Below, in pieces: positions 7,848 through 16,240 of a stretch of DNA of 64,000 bases. The position numbers and the translations under genes were made by a program. The stretch's first letter is position 1, and each line of letters opens with the position of its first letter. The notes beneath the pieces were generated by a model. It ran no database searches and had not been told where the DNA came from. It was given only the letters and a program-made list of their open reading frames with translations. Source of the DNA: SB11 sp965222995 (GTDB lineage: Bacteria > Bacteroidota > Bacteroidia > UBA8524); the NCBI GenBank assembly GCA_965222995.1, contig OZ244977.1, forward strand, positions 3,730,627 through 3,794,626, read 5' to 3'.

Positions 7848-8594
7848 ATGAATGCAAGCAAAAAAACATCAAACGTAGTTTTAATACTGGCTAACCTTGT
7901 TCCGTTGGCAGGGGTGTTGTTTTTAGGCTGGGACGGCAAGGGCATTATTGTGGTTTATATTTTAGAAACCGTGATGATAGGCATTTTAAACGCCCTAAAA
8001 ATGCTTACCATTTACTTTATTAACGGCACTGAAAATGAGCCTAAAGAAAATCCTAAAACCCAAGGTGTTTCAGGTTTGGCTCTTATCCCGTTTTTTTTAT
8101 TCCATTATAACTTTTTCATTTTCGTTCAGTCTGTTCTGTTTTTTGCTTTTTCATCTATGTGGGAACCTATGGGCAAAGGCCCTGAGCCTTTTAATGTTAT
8201 TGCCAATTTTGCTTTGTATATAAACCAAGAAACCGCTTGGGCTTTGGGCAGCTTGTTGATAGCTAACCTCACATATTTGATTAATGATTTTATACTAAAT
8301 GACAGGTATAAAACACAAACCATGGCTGGTTTAATGTTCGCCCCTTACAAACGTATTTTTTTGCAACAGTTTTTAGTGATTTTGGGAGGCTTTGTTTTTA
8401 TACTTACGGGAGGTATAGGTGTAGTAATGGGCATATTTGTACTGCTAAAAACAGGAGCCGATTATATAAGCGCCAATTATGGCAGGAACCCAAAAGTAAA
8501 AAGCTGGATTGAGCAGAATATAATGAAAGATAAAGACGGCAAACCGCTTAGCGAGGATGACCGAGAGGCTATGGAAAAGTTCTTAAAAAGCTAG
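7848..8594 (+). CDS. DUF6498-like integral membrane protein
   Basis: A 248-residue protein with about six hydrophobic helices. The N-terminal block NVVLILANLVPLAGVLFLGW followed by an ETVMIGILNALKML helix resembles the DUF6498 family. A charged cytoplasmic tail ends the protein (residues about 215-248, DKDGKPLSEDDREAMEKFL). Function is unknown. It converges on tyrS with a 4-base gap and no visible terminator. Confidence 0.75.
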   Translation: MNASKKTSNVVLILANLVPLAGVLFLGWDGKGIIVVYILETVMIGILNALKMLTIYFINGTENEPKENPKTQGVSGLALIPFFLFHYNFFIFVQSVLFFAFSSMWEPMGKGPEPFNVIANFALYINQETAWALGSLLIANLTYLINDFILNDRYKTQTMAGLMFAPYKRIFLQQFLVILGGFVFILTGGIGVVMGIFVLLKTGADYISANYGRNPKVKSWIEQNIMKDKDGKPLSEDDREAMEKFLKS

Positions 8595-8598
8595 TGGT

Positions 8599-9879
8599 TT
8601 ACTTAGCTATTACTAAATATTTATTCTTCTTCCCTTTTTGTACCAGTAGGTAGCTGTTTTGTAATAAGTCGCCGGCGCTTACAGTAGCCTCAGTATCCGT
8701 AACTTTTTTCATGTTTAAGCTTACTCCGCCGCCCTTTATCATTTTGCGGGCTTCGCCACGAGAAGGGAATATTCCCAGTTTATCAGCCATTAGCTCCACT
8801 ACCTGAATATTAGCTTCAATATCTGTTTTTGGTAAAGTATATTTAAGGTTATCCTCAACCATATCCAGCAATATATCTTCGCTTAGGGTAGTAAGCTTTT
8901 CTCCTAAGTCTTTACTAAAAAGTAACTCTGTAGTTTTTATCGCATCATTATACCCCTCTTCTCCATGTACCCGCGTGGTTATATCTTTTGCCAATGCCTT
9001 TTGCAGTGTTCGCAAGTGTGGTTCAGGTTTATGGGCTTCAATAAGTGCGTCTATTTCTTCTTCGGGTAATAGGGTAAATACCTTAATATAATTTTCAGCA
9101 TCAGCATCACTAGTGTTTAGCCAAAATTGGTAAAACTTATACGGACTGGTTTTCTTCGGGTCAAGCCATACATTTCCGCTTTCGCTTTTACCAAATTTAG
9201 AACCATCGGCTTTTTTTACTAACGGGGCTACCAATGCAAAGGCTTCACCGCCATCCATTCGGCGTATAAGTTCTGTTCCTGTGGTAATATTCCCCCACTG
9301 GTCGCTACCCCCCATTTGCAGCTTCACATTATTGTTTTTGTGCAAGTGGTAAAAATCGTACCCTTGTATTAGTTGGTATGAAAACTCTGTAAAAGACATC
9401 CCGTTTTCTAAACGGTTTTTTACTGAGTCTTTTGCCATCATATAGTTAACCGTTATATGTTTTCCTGCATCACGAATAAACCCTAAAAAACTAAAGTCTT
9501 TAAACCAGTCGTAGTTATTTACTATCTCAGCAGCATTCTCACCGCTATCAAAATTTAAAAATTGCTGTAATTGCTTTTTTATACACTCCAGGTTGTGGTT
9601 CAGGGTATCAATATCCAATAAATTACGTTCGGCGCTTTTGCCTGAAGGGTCTCCAACCATACCTGTAGCACCACCAACCAAAGCAATGGGTTTATGCCCC
9701 GCACGTTGCAAGTGAACCAACAGCATTATGGGCACCATATTGCCTATATGCAATGAGTCTGCCGTAGGGTCAAACCCAACATAACCCACTGTCATTTCTT
9801 TATTCAGTTGCTCTTCGGTTCCGGGCATTATATCCTGCAAAAGCCCTCTCCAGCGTAATTCTTCTACCAAACTGTTCAT
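8599..9879 (-). CDS. tyrS: Tyrosyl-tRNA synthetase
   Basis: A 426-residue class I aminoacyl-tRNA synthetase. The HIGH motif appears as DSLHIGN near residue 40, the KMSKS motif as KFGKSESG near residue 230, and the C-terminal S4-type RNA-binding domain spans about 355-426 (GEARKMIKGGGVSLN). It charges tRNA-Tyr with tyrosine. Length and domain order are normal for bacterial TyrS. It is the last gene of a minus-strand run with the WG-repeat protein gene (15-base gap). Confidence 0.97.
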   Translation of the reverse strand: MNSLVEELRWRGLLQDIMPGTEEQLNKEMTVGYVGFDPTADSLHIGNMVPIMLLVHLQRAGHKPIALVGGATGMVGDPSGKSAERNLLDIDTLNHNLECIKKQLQQFLNFDSGENAAEIVNNYDWFKDFSFLGFIRDAGKHITVNYMMAKDSVKNRLENGMSFTEFSYQLIQGYDFYHLHKNNNVKLQMGGSDQWGNITTGTELIRRMDGGEAFALVAPLVKKADGSKFGKSESGNVWLDPKKTSPYKFYQFWLNTSDADAENYIKVFTLLPEEEIDALIEAHKPEPHLRTLQKALAKDITTRVHGEEGYNDAIKTTELLFSKDLGEKLTTLSEDILLDMVEDNLKYTLPKTDIEANIQVVELMADKLGIFPSRGEARKMIKGGGVSLNMKKVTDTEATVSAGDLLQNSYLLVQKGKKNKYLVIAK

Positions 9880-9894
9880 TAGTATGCTCTAAAT

Positions 9895-11097
9895 CTATTC
9901 TTCAAAAAACTGATTGCCTTCTTTATCAATATATCCTGCAAATTTACCGCGTCTGTATACCTTAGCAAGTCCATTTTCAAATAAAATTGCATTATCGTAT
10001 TGGGGTTTTGCTATGACATTTCCTTTAGTATCAATTACTCCCCATTTATTCAACTCATCAACAAATGAAGCGCGTTCTTCCACAAAATCGGTTAGCATTA
10101 TGTATTTAAACGGCACTAGCGTATCTCCTTTAGCATTAATTGCTCCCCAATTGCTATTCCCCCTCACCCTTGCAACACCACCACTAAATGTTGATGCCGC
10201 ACTGTATTTTGGCGGAATTATTTGCTCGCCCTTTGAGTTGATATATCCCCATTTTCCACTGTGCTGTACTGCTGCCAAGCCCTCGCTAAACTCTTTAGCA
10301 TCAGTATAACTATACAACACCTGTTGTTTCCCTTTTTTGTCAATATACCCGTAGCGGTATGCCCCAAATTTATCATTACTCACAGCAGACAAACCTTCGC
10401 TAAACGGTGTGGCTGTTGAGTATATAAACGGAATTACTTCCTGCCCCTGTTTATTTAGTGCACCATATTTTCCGTCGCGTTGGGCTATTGCCAAACCTTC
10501 ACTATAAGGTAGTATTTCAGTATAAATACTATCACTAATAGTTTTCCCGTTTAAGTCAATTACCCGCCAATATCCTCTGAGTTTCACTATTGCCAGCCCA
10601 TTTTCAAAGTTGTTTACATAGTTAAACTTCAAAGGGGTTATATAGTTGCCGTTAACATCTATATATCCAAATAGCTCTGCTTTGCGGGCATAAGCACGCC
10701 CATTAATTACTTTGCCTATTAAGCCAAAAGTGGGCAATACGGTTACTTTACCCTGCTTGTTTAAAATACCAACCCAACGCTCTTTTAAAAATCCTGCATA
10801 CCCTTCACTAAAATCGTCTACTGCATCATATTCAAAGGCGATTTTTGTTTTGCCTTTAGCGTTGATAAAGCCCCATTTCCCATTCTTTTTAGCTGCAGCC
10901 AAGCCTTCTGAAAAGGGATGAACTGCTTCAAACCAAGGCGCTATTTTTATGTTTTTATCTTTATCAGAAAAGCCCCAGAGATTTTCTTTCCTATATGGAA
11001 TTAATGTAGTTTGGTTTTGAGCCGATAAAGAGAATGATATACAAAGCAGTAACAATAAGGCTAAACTCCTTATACCGCTTTTAGACTTTGAAAGCAT
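9895..11097 (-). CDS. WG-repeat protein with signal peptide
   Basis: A 400-residue protein with a signal peptide (about residues 1-27, ending SLSAQ). The rest is a tandem array of about eight to ten WG repeats of roughly 35-45 residues, each with a WG(F/Y)I(N/D)xxGK core followed by an F-S-E-G-L-A block (for example KWGFINAKGKTKI, KWGYINSKGEQII). WG repeats form beta-rich solenoids or propellers of unclear function, common in Bacteroidota. It lies 6 bases downstream of the 3-hydroxyanthranilate dioxygenase gene and is probably co-transcribed. Confidence 0.9.
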   Translation of the reverse strand: MLSKSKSGIRSLALLLLLCISFSLSAQNQTTLIPYRKENLWGFSDKDKNIKIAPWFEAVHPFSEGLAAAKKNGKWGFINAKGKTKIAFEYDAVDDFSEGYAGFLKERWVGILNKQGKVTVLPTFGLIGKVINGRAYARKAELFGYIDVNGNYITPLKFNYVNNFENGLAIVKLRGYWRVIDLNGKTISDSIYTEILPYSEGLAIAQRDGKYGALNKQGQEVIPFIYSTATPFSEGLSAVSNDKFGAYRYGYIDKKGKQQVLYSYTDAKEFSEGLAAVQHSGKWGYINSKGEQIIPPKYSAASTFSGGVARVRGNSNWGAINAKGDTLVPFKYIMLTDFVEERASFVDELNKWGVIDTKGNVIAKPQYDNAILFENGLAKVYRRGKFAGYIDKEGNQFFEE

Positions 11098-11103
11098 GTT
11101 GTA

Positions 11104-11628
11104 TTAACTAATTTTTTTAGGTGCTTCCATAACCGTACCGCAATTGCTGCAAGTACAGTTTTCTTTGTTTCCATAAAAACGCTCAAAAACAGGAGGTAAT
11201 TGTTTCACTATATCGTATACATACTCGTATTCTTCATATAGTTTATTACCGCAATTTTCGCAATACCACAAAAATCCGTCAAGTTCTTCTTTTTTGCGTT
11301 CACGCTCTATTACCAAGCCTACCGTATTTTCTCCACGCTGTGGGCTATGAGGTGTGCGGGGAGGTAACAGAAAAACCTCACCTTCTTTTATATGAATATC
11401 ACGAGGTTTATCTTCATCAATAATTTTTAAAACTATATCCCCTTCCAATTGATAAAAAAATTCTTCTCCTTCATTGTAGTGATAGTCTTTACGGCTATTA
11501 GGACCACCCACCACCATTACTATAAATTCAGCATCTTTCCATACTTGTATATTGCCTACCGGGGGCTTTAATAAATGGCGGTTATCGTCTATCCATTTTT
11601 TAAAATTAAAAGGTGCTGCTATTGCCAT
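11104..11628 (-). CDS. nbaC: 3-hydroxyanthranilate 3,4-dioxygenase
   Basis: A 174-residue cupin dioxygenase. The iron-binding region reads GGPNSRKDYHYNEGEEFFYQ and, further on, LPPRTPHSPQR, giving the His-Glu-His ligands. The C-terminal part holds two CxxC pairs (CENC and CSNC), the rubredoxin-like second metal site typical of bacterial enzymes. It opens the ring of 3-hydroxyanthranilate in the kynurenine pathway (tryptophan degradation or NAD synthesis). No other kynurenine-pathway gene is visible in the window. Confidence 0.95.
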   Translation of the reverse strand: MAIAAPFNFKKWIDDNRHLLKPPVGNIQVWKDAEFIVMVVGGPNSRKDYHYNEGEEFFYQLEGDIVLKIIDEDKPRDIHIKEGEVFLLPPRTPHSPQRGENTVGLVIERERKKEELDGFLWYCENCGNKLYEEYEYVYDIVKQLPPVFERFYGNKENCTCSNCGTVMEAPKKIS

Positions 11629-11691
11629 AGTGGTATTGTTTTAGGGCAAATTTCAATTTTTAAGTGTTAAAAACAAAGAGGTAAACTAGTT

Positions 11692-11931
11692 CTATACCAA
11701 CTTGCCTATTACTTCCACACGCTCAAAAACAGCTTCGGTATGTGGTGCGTCTTTCAGTTCGTGTGTAAGGTCTTGCCCAGCCCAATGTTCATAGTGTTTA
11801 CCATTGCGCCATAGGCGGCTATTAGTAACATCGTATACTAAACCTTTATATGCCACCCATATTTCATCACGGTCTTGTCCGTTTCGTAAAGCCAGTTGCG
11901 AGCGTGAATATGCTATCAAATCTCTGTCCAT
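11692..11931 (-). CDS. Cytochrome b5-like heme/steroid-binding domain protein
   Basis: A 79-residue single-domain protein. The segment IWVAYKGLVYDVTNSRLWRNGKHYEHWAG carries the aromatic and glycine pattern of the cytochrome b5-like heme/steroid-binding fold, and His residues in GKHYEH and DAPHTEAVF are candidate heme ligands. It has no signal or membrane segment. It lies 63 bases upstream of the 3-hydroxyanthranilate dioxygenase gene on the same strand, but a functional link is only inferred. Confidence 0.85.
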   Translation of the reverse strand: MDRDLIAYSRSQLALRNGQDRDEIWVAYKGLVYDVTNSRLWRNGKHYEHWAGQDLTHELKDAPHTEAVFERVEVIGKLV

Positions 11932-12033
11932 AAAGCGTTTTGCTTTTTCATTTTTGTGTAAAATCTCTTTTTTTAGGGTGCTAAACTGTTAAGTTTTATG
12001 AAACTTTGTAAAAGAAACACTTTTTTTTAAAAA

Positions 12034-13179
12034 TTGAAGCTTAGAACTACGTTTTACATTATTCTTGTTTTTACTATGGCTGCCTTTGCTTGGTGGACAT
12101 ACTCTTTAGTAAACCTAAGTTTTGAGGTTCATGTTGATGATAATGATAAACTAGGCTACCAAGTACATAAAGCAACCCGCACAGTATTACAAAATTCTAA
12201 GTTTAAAACTGCTCTTAAAGAAGGTGAGGATCCGGGGTTTCCTGAGTTTAAAGTAGGCAGGCATATTATATATTTTGATACCACCGAAATGCGTAAGCTT
12301 TTAAAGGAGAAACACCCTTATACTACTTTGGTTATTGAAGGGCAAAATGTTTCAGTTATCCCTGCTGATGATATTGTAAAAAAATTAGAGGGCGATAAAA
12401 ACCGCAAAGTGCGGATGTATTTAATTGAAGGGGTTGTTTTTTTATTACTGTTAATGTTTGGGTTTAGCTGGCTGTATAACCGCTTAAATGCCATTATTCG
12501 TTTAAACCAGCAAAAGAGTAACTTTTTGTTGGCGGTAACTCATGAGTTGAAAACACCTATGGCATCGGTAAAGCTGTTTTTACAAACCATACAACGGCGC
12601 GAGCTTTCTCGCGAACAAATGAACCCCATGATTGACAATTGTATTGAAGATGTGAACCGCTTGAATGATTTGGCTGAAAATATGCTTTTGGCCACTCGTA
12701 TTGAGGGCAAAAGCTACCAATACAATTTTACCGATGTTGATTTAAGCACTTTAATAAGTGGTATAAGTGAGAATTATATAAAGAAATACAGTGCAAATTA
12801 TACTCTTGAAGAAAGTGTTGCTGATGGTGTTGAAATAAGTGCTGATGTATTTTCTTTAACTTTGGCTATTAATAATCTTATTGAGAATGCTCTGAAATAT
12901 TCTCCGAAACAATCAACCATAAAAATTACTCTTAAAAAAGAGGAAGAAAAGGCAATTCTGCTAATTGCTGATGAAGGAGATGGGATACCCAAAGATGAAC
13001 GTACTAATATATTTACCAAATTTTATAGGGTGGGTAATGAAAGTACAAGAACTACAAAGGGAACAGGATTGGGGTTATATATTGTGAAGGAGATTGTAGA
13101 CCACCACAAAGCAAGTATTGAGATATTAGATAATACTCCTAAAGGGAGCATATTTAAAATAGTATTTAAAACATTATAA
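12034..13179 (+). CDS. Sensor histidine kinase
   Basis: A 381-residue membrane kinase. It has helix 1 at about residues 6-26, a periplasmic domain of about 100 residues, helix 2 at about 127-148, then HisKA with the H-box FLLAVTHELKTPMASV (His 170), and a HATPase domain with N-box NNLIENALKYS, G1 DEGDGIP and G2 GTGLGLYIV. The start is a TTG at 12034, because an in-frame TAA lies just upstream. It phosphorylates the response regulator encoded 13 bases downstream. The signal sensed is unknown. Confidence 0.93.
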   Translation: MKLRTTFYIILVFTMAAFAWWTYSLVNLSFEVHVDDNDKLGYQVHKATRTVLQNSKFKTALKEGEDPGFPEFKVGRHIIYFDTTEMRKLLKEKHPYTTLVIEGQNVSVIPADDIVKKLEGDKNRKVRMYLIEGVVFLLLLMFGFSWLYNRLNAIIRLNQQKSNFLLAVTHELKTPMASVKLFLQTIQRRELSREQMNPMIDNCIEDVNRLNDLAENMLLATRIEGKSYQYNFTDVDLSTLISGISENYIKKYSANYTLEESVADGVEISADVFSLTLAINNLIENALKYSPKQSTIKITLKKEEEKAILLIADEGDGIPKDERTNIFTKFYRVGNESTRTTKGTGLGLYIVKEIVDHHKASIEILDNTPKGSIFKIVFKTL

Positions 13180-13192
13180 AACAGCTACGATT

Positions 13193-13888
13193 ATGAAAGA
13201 CAAAATTTTGTTGGTTGAGGACGAGTTGTCGCTGGCACATAACCTAAAACTAAACCTAGAACTAGAGGGCTACTCTGTAAGTACTGTAGGAGACGGTTCT
13301 GCCGCTATTAAAACATTTGGTGAAGAAAAGTTTGAGTTGGTAATATTGGATATTATGATACCCAATATTGACGGGATTACCGTTTGTGAAAATATCCGCT
13401 TAAAGGATAGTGAAACACCCATACTCTTTCTTTCGGCAAAAAACACTGAAGAAGACCGTGTAACTGGGCTGAAAAAGGGAGGCGATGACTATTTGGTTAA
13501 ACCTTTTAATTTGGAAGAGTTAATTCTTAGGGTAAACAAACTTATTTCAAGAAACAAAGCTCATGCAGGCGAAACTAAACAAGGTTTTAACGAGTACTCT
13601 TTTGGAGAGAATTATGCCAATTTTATCAGCTATGATGCAAAAGGTGTAAAAGGAGATTTTAAGCTCACCAAAAAAGAAGCCTTATTGCTAAAGCTTTTAA
13701 TTGAGAACAAAGATGAGGTTGTGAGCCGTGAAAAAATATTTCAAACGGTGTGGGGATATAGTGTTTACCCTTCAACTAGAACTATTGACAATTTTGTATT
13801 GGCTTTTAGGAAGTATTTTGAAGAAGACCCTAAAAACCCAAAACATTTTCACTCGCTTAGAGGTGTAGGATACAAGTTTGTTGCATAA
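13193..13888 (+). CDS. OmpR/PhoB-family response regulator
   Basis: A 231-residue regulator. The receiver domain has acidic residues at 10-11, phospho-acceptor Asp 53 in VILDIMIPNIDG and the conserved Lys in DDYLVKPF. The C-terminal winged-helix DNA-binding domain (LTKKEALLLKLL ... VVSREKIFQTVWG ... STRTIDNFVLAFRKYF) is of OmpR/PhoB type. It is the partner of the kinase upstream. Proteins of this class bind direct repeats at 11-bp spacing, so it is one candidate reader of the repeats at 5980, but nothing in the sequence proves that. Confidence 0.95.
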   Translation: MKDKILLVEDELSLAHNLKLNLELEGYSVSTVGDGSAAIKTFGEEKFELVILDIMIPNIDGITVCENIRLKDSETPILFLSAKNTEEDRVTGLKKGGDDYLVKPFNLEELILRVNKLISRNKAHAGETKQGFNEYSFGENYANFISYDAKGVKGDFKLTKKEALLLKLLIENKDEVVSREKIFQTVWGYSVYPSTRTIDNFVLAFRKYFEEDPKNPKHFHSLRGVGYKFVA

Positions 13889-13919
13889 ATAAAGCCGTAT
13901 CTCCCGACACAGCTTTATT
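13888..13919. terminator. Possible bidirectional terminator between convergent genes
   Basis: AATAAAGC at 13888-13895 pairs with GCTTTATT at 13912-13919, with two more pairs after a mismatch. It lies between the response regulator gene and the convergent lipoprotein gene. The stem is short and AT-rich. Confidence 0.35.
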
Positions 13920-13967
13920 GGCATATGAAAACTACCTTTACAGGTAATTTCTTTCTACTCTACGCTC

Positions 13968-14405
13968 TTATTGTGCGTTCATATCCCAGTGTGCATTTCC
14001 ACCGGTAAACGGGCTTTTAAAATCAACTTCCATCCTTTTAGAAGTAAGCTTTTTCACAGTCCACGTTGTTTTTATTTGAGAGTTGTCTTTATCTAAAAGT
14101 ACCTTGGTATCATTATCCGTAAACTCCCATTTTCCCACAAAGCCGGTACTGATAAGTGTGTATGAACCATCTGCCCTTATATCAAGCTCCAACCCTTTAG
14201 AACTATTATCGGGGCTACCGTTATGTGTTGCATCCGCTACTTTCCATTTTCTCGCAATACTATCTACATAGTTTGGCGTTGGATTGTTTCCACCTCCTGT
14301 GTTATTATTAGCAGGTGGTGTGTCTTCACTTTTACTACACGCAGCAGCTAATACCACAAAAAAGGCAACAATTGTTACTTGCTTTAGATTTCTCATTGTT
14401 TTCAT
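13968..14405 (-). CDS. Lipocalin-like lipoprotein
   Basis: A 145-residue protein with a lipoprotein signal (VVLAAACSKSE, Cys near residue 23) and a low-complexity linker rich in P, N and G (about residues 28-45). The domain reads ARKWKVADATHNG ... LELDIRADGSYTLISTGFVGKWEFTDNDTKVLL, the strand pattern of the lipocalin-like families of Bacteroidota. Ligand and role are unknown. It is monocistronic between a convergent regulator gene and the terminator at 14529. Confidence 0.75.
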   Translation of the reverse strand: MKTMRNLKQVTIVAFFVVLAAACSKSEDTPPANNNTGGGNNPTPNYVDSIARKWKVADATHNGSPDNSSKGLELDIRADGSYTLISTGFVGKWEFTDNDTKVLLDKDNSQIKTTWTVKKLTSKRMEVDFKSPFTGGNAHWDMNAQ

Positions 14406-14528
14406 ATTTTTACATAGTTTGTTCTCTAAAGAGTATCAATAATAGTGGCTGGTTGCAGCGTTTAAAGTTTGTTTATACCAATATTATAATCGCGTATACA
14501 AATCGACAGTTTTTAACTACATATATAA

Positions 14529-14567
14529 AAAACGAGGCTCGAGAATTTAATTCTCGAGCCTCGTTTT
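14529..14567 (-). terminator. Strong intrinsic terminator of the thioredoxin-like gene
   Basis: An 18-bp perfect stem (arms 14529-14546 and 14550-14567, containing CGAGGCTCGAG) with a 3-base loop TTA. On the minus strand it is followed by a T-tract (TTTTTTAT), 19 bases after the stop of the thioredoxin-like gene. A shorter T4 on the plus side could make it bidirectional. Confidence 0.85.
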
Positions 14568-14585
14568 AAGTAGTAAAATGTGTGT

Positions 14586-14990
14586 TTAATTTATCCAGCT
14601 TAAGAAAGCAGCTTTATCCATATAGCCTGCCTTCTTCATCAACTCACCCTTTTCATCTAAAATTAAAAAAGTAGGAGTACCTTGTACATCGTACTTTTCT
14701 TTAATTTTTTTTCCTTCTTCCGACTCTATGTCAACAATAGCGGTAGACATATTGTTTGCCAATTGGTCTGTTACTTCTTTATCGCTCAACACCTCTTTTT
14801 TAAATTTTTTGCAAGACTTGCAGTATGTGGCATGCACCTCTACAAATACTCTTTGGTTAGCTTCACCCGCTTTGGCTATTGCCGCCTCAACAGTAGTTTC
14901 TTCGAGGTTTACCGTGGTTGTTTTAACGGGTTCGCGACTGCATGCAGCAAACATTAATACCATTAATGCTAAAGTAATTACGCTTCTCAT
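14586..14990 (-). CDS. Thioredoxin-like lipoprotein
   Basis: A 134-residue protein with a lipoprotein signal (LMVLMFAACSREP, Cys 17) and a thioredoxin fold. The redox motif is CKSC inside VEVHATYCKSCKKFKKEV, and the cis-Pro loop is VQGTPTFLIL. It is probably an envelope thiol:disulfide exchange protein of the thioredoxin_7-like class. It lies 30 bases downstream of the OB-fold protein gene, likely in the same transcript. Confidence 0.88.
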   Translation of the reverse strand: MRSVITLALMVLMFAACSREPVKTTTVNLEETTVEAAIAKAGEANQRVFVEVHATYCKSCKKFKKEVLSDKEVTDQLANNMSTAIVDIESEEGKKIKEKYDVQGTPTFLILDEKGELMKKAGYMDKAAFLSWIN

Positions 14991-15020
14991 TTTGTGTTTT
15001 TATTTAGTTATTAGTTTCAT

Positions 15021-15491
15021 TTATTTTACAATATCGCACTCTCTTAAAAGTGCATTATCATATAGCTCAAGCAAATCGTCGTATCCGTTACCTTGTGTAA
15101 TGGCTCCTTTTACTTTTACTATATCCCCCTCTTTAATTCCATCAACATTTTTATTCGTTTCGGCAGTAAATGTGCAGCTAACCCCAACCTTTGCATCTTC
15201 CTGTTTCAACAGCACTACTTTTTGCTGGTTTTGGTCTTCTGTAATGCTATGCACTCTGCCTTCTACTATCAATATTTTAGAGTCTCCGTCATTGCTTAAA
15301 TATTTCTGGTTTGCAGCTTCTTTATTAGCAGTAAACTCCGCCAGTAATTCAGTCGCTTTTAATTTTGCAAAAGCATCTGATGCTTGCACATCTCTGTGGG
15401 GCATATAATATAAATACAATGCATAGCTTCCACCACCTACTACAGCAAGTGCTATTATGGTAAGTAGTATACGCTTTAAACTTTTGCTCAT
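15021..15491 (-). CDS. Membrane-anchored OB-fold (tRNA_anti-like) protein
   Basis: A 156-residue protein starting MSKSLKRILL, with one N-terminal membrane helix (about residues 7-26). It is followed by a helical stretch (ASDAFAKLKATELLAEF) and an OB-fold region (KILIVEGRVHSI ... VVLLKQEDAKVGVSCTF ... GDIVKVKGAITQGNGYDDLLELYDNAL). This is the tRNA_anti-like family of Bacteroidota, with unknown binding partner. The frame continues upstream to 15518, but the ATG at 15491 puts the membrane anchor at the N-terminus. It is divergent from yceI, with a perfect 18-bp palindrome between the two. Confidence 0.8.
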   Translation of the reverse strand: MSKSLKRILLTIIALAVVGGGSYALYLYYMPHRDVQASDAFAKLKATELLAEFTANKEAANQKYLSNDGDSKILIVEGRVHSITEDQNQQKVVLLKQEDAKVGVSCTFTAETNKNVDGIKEGDIVKVKGAITQGNGYDDLLELYDNALLRECDIVK

Positions 15492-15543
15492 GCCTTTTTC
15501 CTTTTGATTATGCCACAAATATTATACTAAAAAAAGGGGGGCA

Positions 15544-15561
15544 TTGTCGGCTAGCCGACAA
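15544..15561. promoter_or_regulatory. Perfect 18-bp palindrome, candidate operator
   Basis: TTGTCGGCTAGCCGACAA is fully self-complementary and notably GC-rich against its AT-rich surroundings. It lies between the divergent OB-fold and YceI genes, 53 bases from one start and 60 from the other, where a dimeric regulator could act on both. No T-tract follows, so it is not a terminator. Confidence 0.55.
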
Positions 15562-15620
15562 ATACTTGTTTTTATCTTTCACAACTTTGTAACTGAAAAT
15601 TACTTTTAAAGTATACTGAT

Positions 15621-16178
15621 ATGAAAAGAATAGCATTATTTGTTTTTGCTGTATTGTTTGCAGCCTCATTGACCCAGGCTCAAAAATTAATAACCCGTAC
15701 AGGACATGCTAAAATATATTCTCATACTGTTGCTGAGGATATAGAAGCCAATAATTATAGTGTGAGCGGAACTATTGACAAAACATCAGGAGATGTTGTA
15801 GTTTCTGTTCCCGTGCAAAGCTTTGAGTTTGAAAAGGCTCTTATGAAAAAGCATTTTAATAACAAAAACTTTATGCGCTCTAAAAAGTATCCTAAAATTA
15901 CTTTTAAAGGCAAAATCACCAATCTAAGTGCTGTAAATTTTGCTAAAGATGGTACATATAAAGCTAATGTTAGTGGAGACTTAACTATTAGGGCTGTAAC
16001 AAAAAAGATTACTGAAAAAGCTACAGTTACAGTAAAAGGCGGTAAAGTTTCAGTTGATATGAAGTTTACAGTTAAAAATATAAGCTCGTATGGTGTGGGC
16101 AAACCCAGCGGTAAAAAGAAAAACAATGTAGCTGAAGATATTGAGGTAACCTATAAAGCCTCTTATGATGCTAAGTAA
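15621..16178 (+). CDS. YceI-family periplasmic protein
   Basis: A 185-residue protein with a signal peptide (MKRIALFVFAVLFAASLTQA). The YceI core includes ISG-type strands (NYSVSGTIDKTSGDVVVSVP), the conserved FMRSKKYPKITFKGKI block and a C-terminal lipocalin-like strand set. YceI proteins bind isoprenoid lipids in a lipocalin-like pocket; the ligand here is unknown. A terminator follows at 16207. Confidence 0.9.
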   Translation: MKRIALFVFAVLFAASLTQAQKLITRTGHAKIYSHTVAEDIEANNYSVSGTIDKTSGDVVVSVPVQSFEFEKALMKKHFNNKNFMRSKKYPKITFKGKITNLSAVNFAKDGTYKANVSGDLTIRAVTKKITEKATVTVKGGKVSVDMKFTVKNISSYGVGKPSGKKKNNVAEDIEVTYKASYDAK

Positions 16179-16206
16179 TAGCTAATTACATTTCATAGGC
16201 TCACTT

Positions 16207-16240
16207 AACCCTGCTATTTGACACAATAGCGGGGTTTTTT
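16207..16240 (+). terminator. Intrinsic terminator after yceI-like gene
   Basis: AACCCTGCTAT pairs with ATAGCGGGGTT (11 bp including one G-U pair) around an 8-base loop and is followed by a T6 tract on the plus strand. It overlaps the stop of the convergent Crp/Fnr gene by two bases. Confidence 0.8.

Noticed and set aside
14728..15408. Long plus-strand reading frame of 226 codons antisense to the thioredoxin-like and OB-fold genes
   Set aside because: It overlaps two well-supported minus-strand genes, has no recognisable domain and a low-complexity Ser/Phe-rich translation typical of an antisense shadow.
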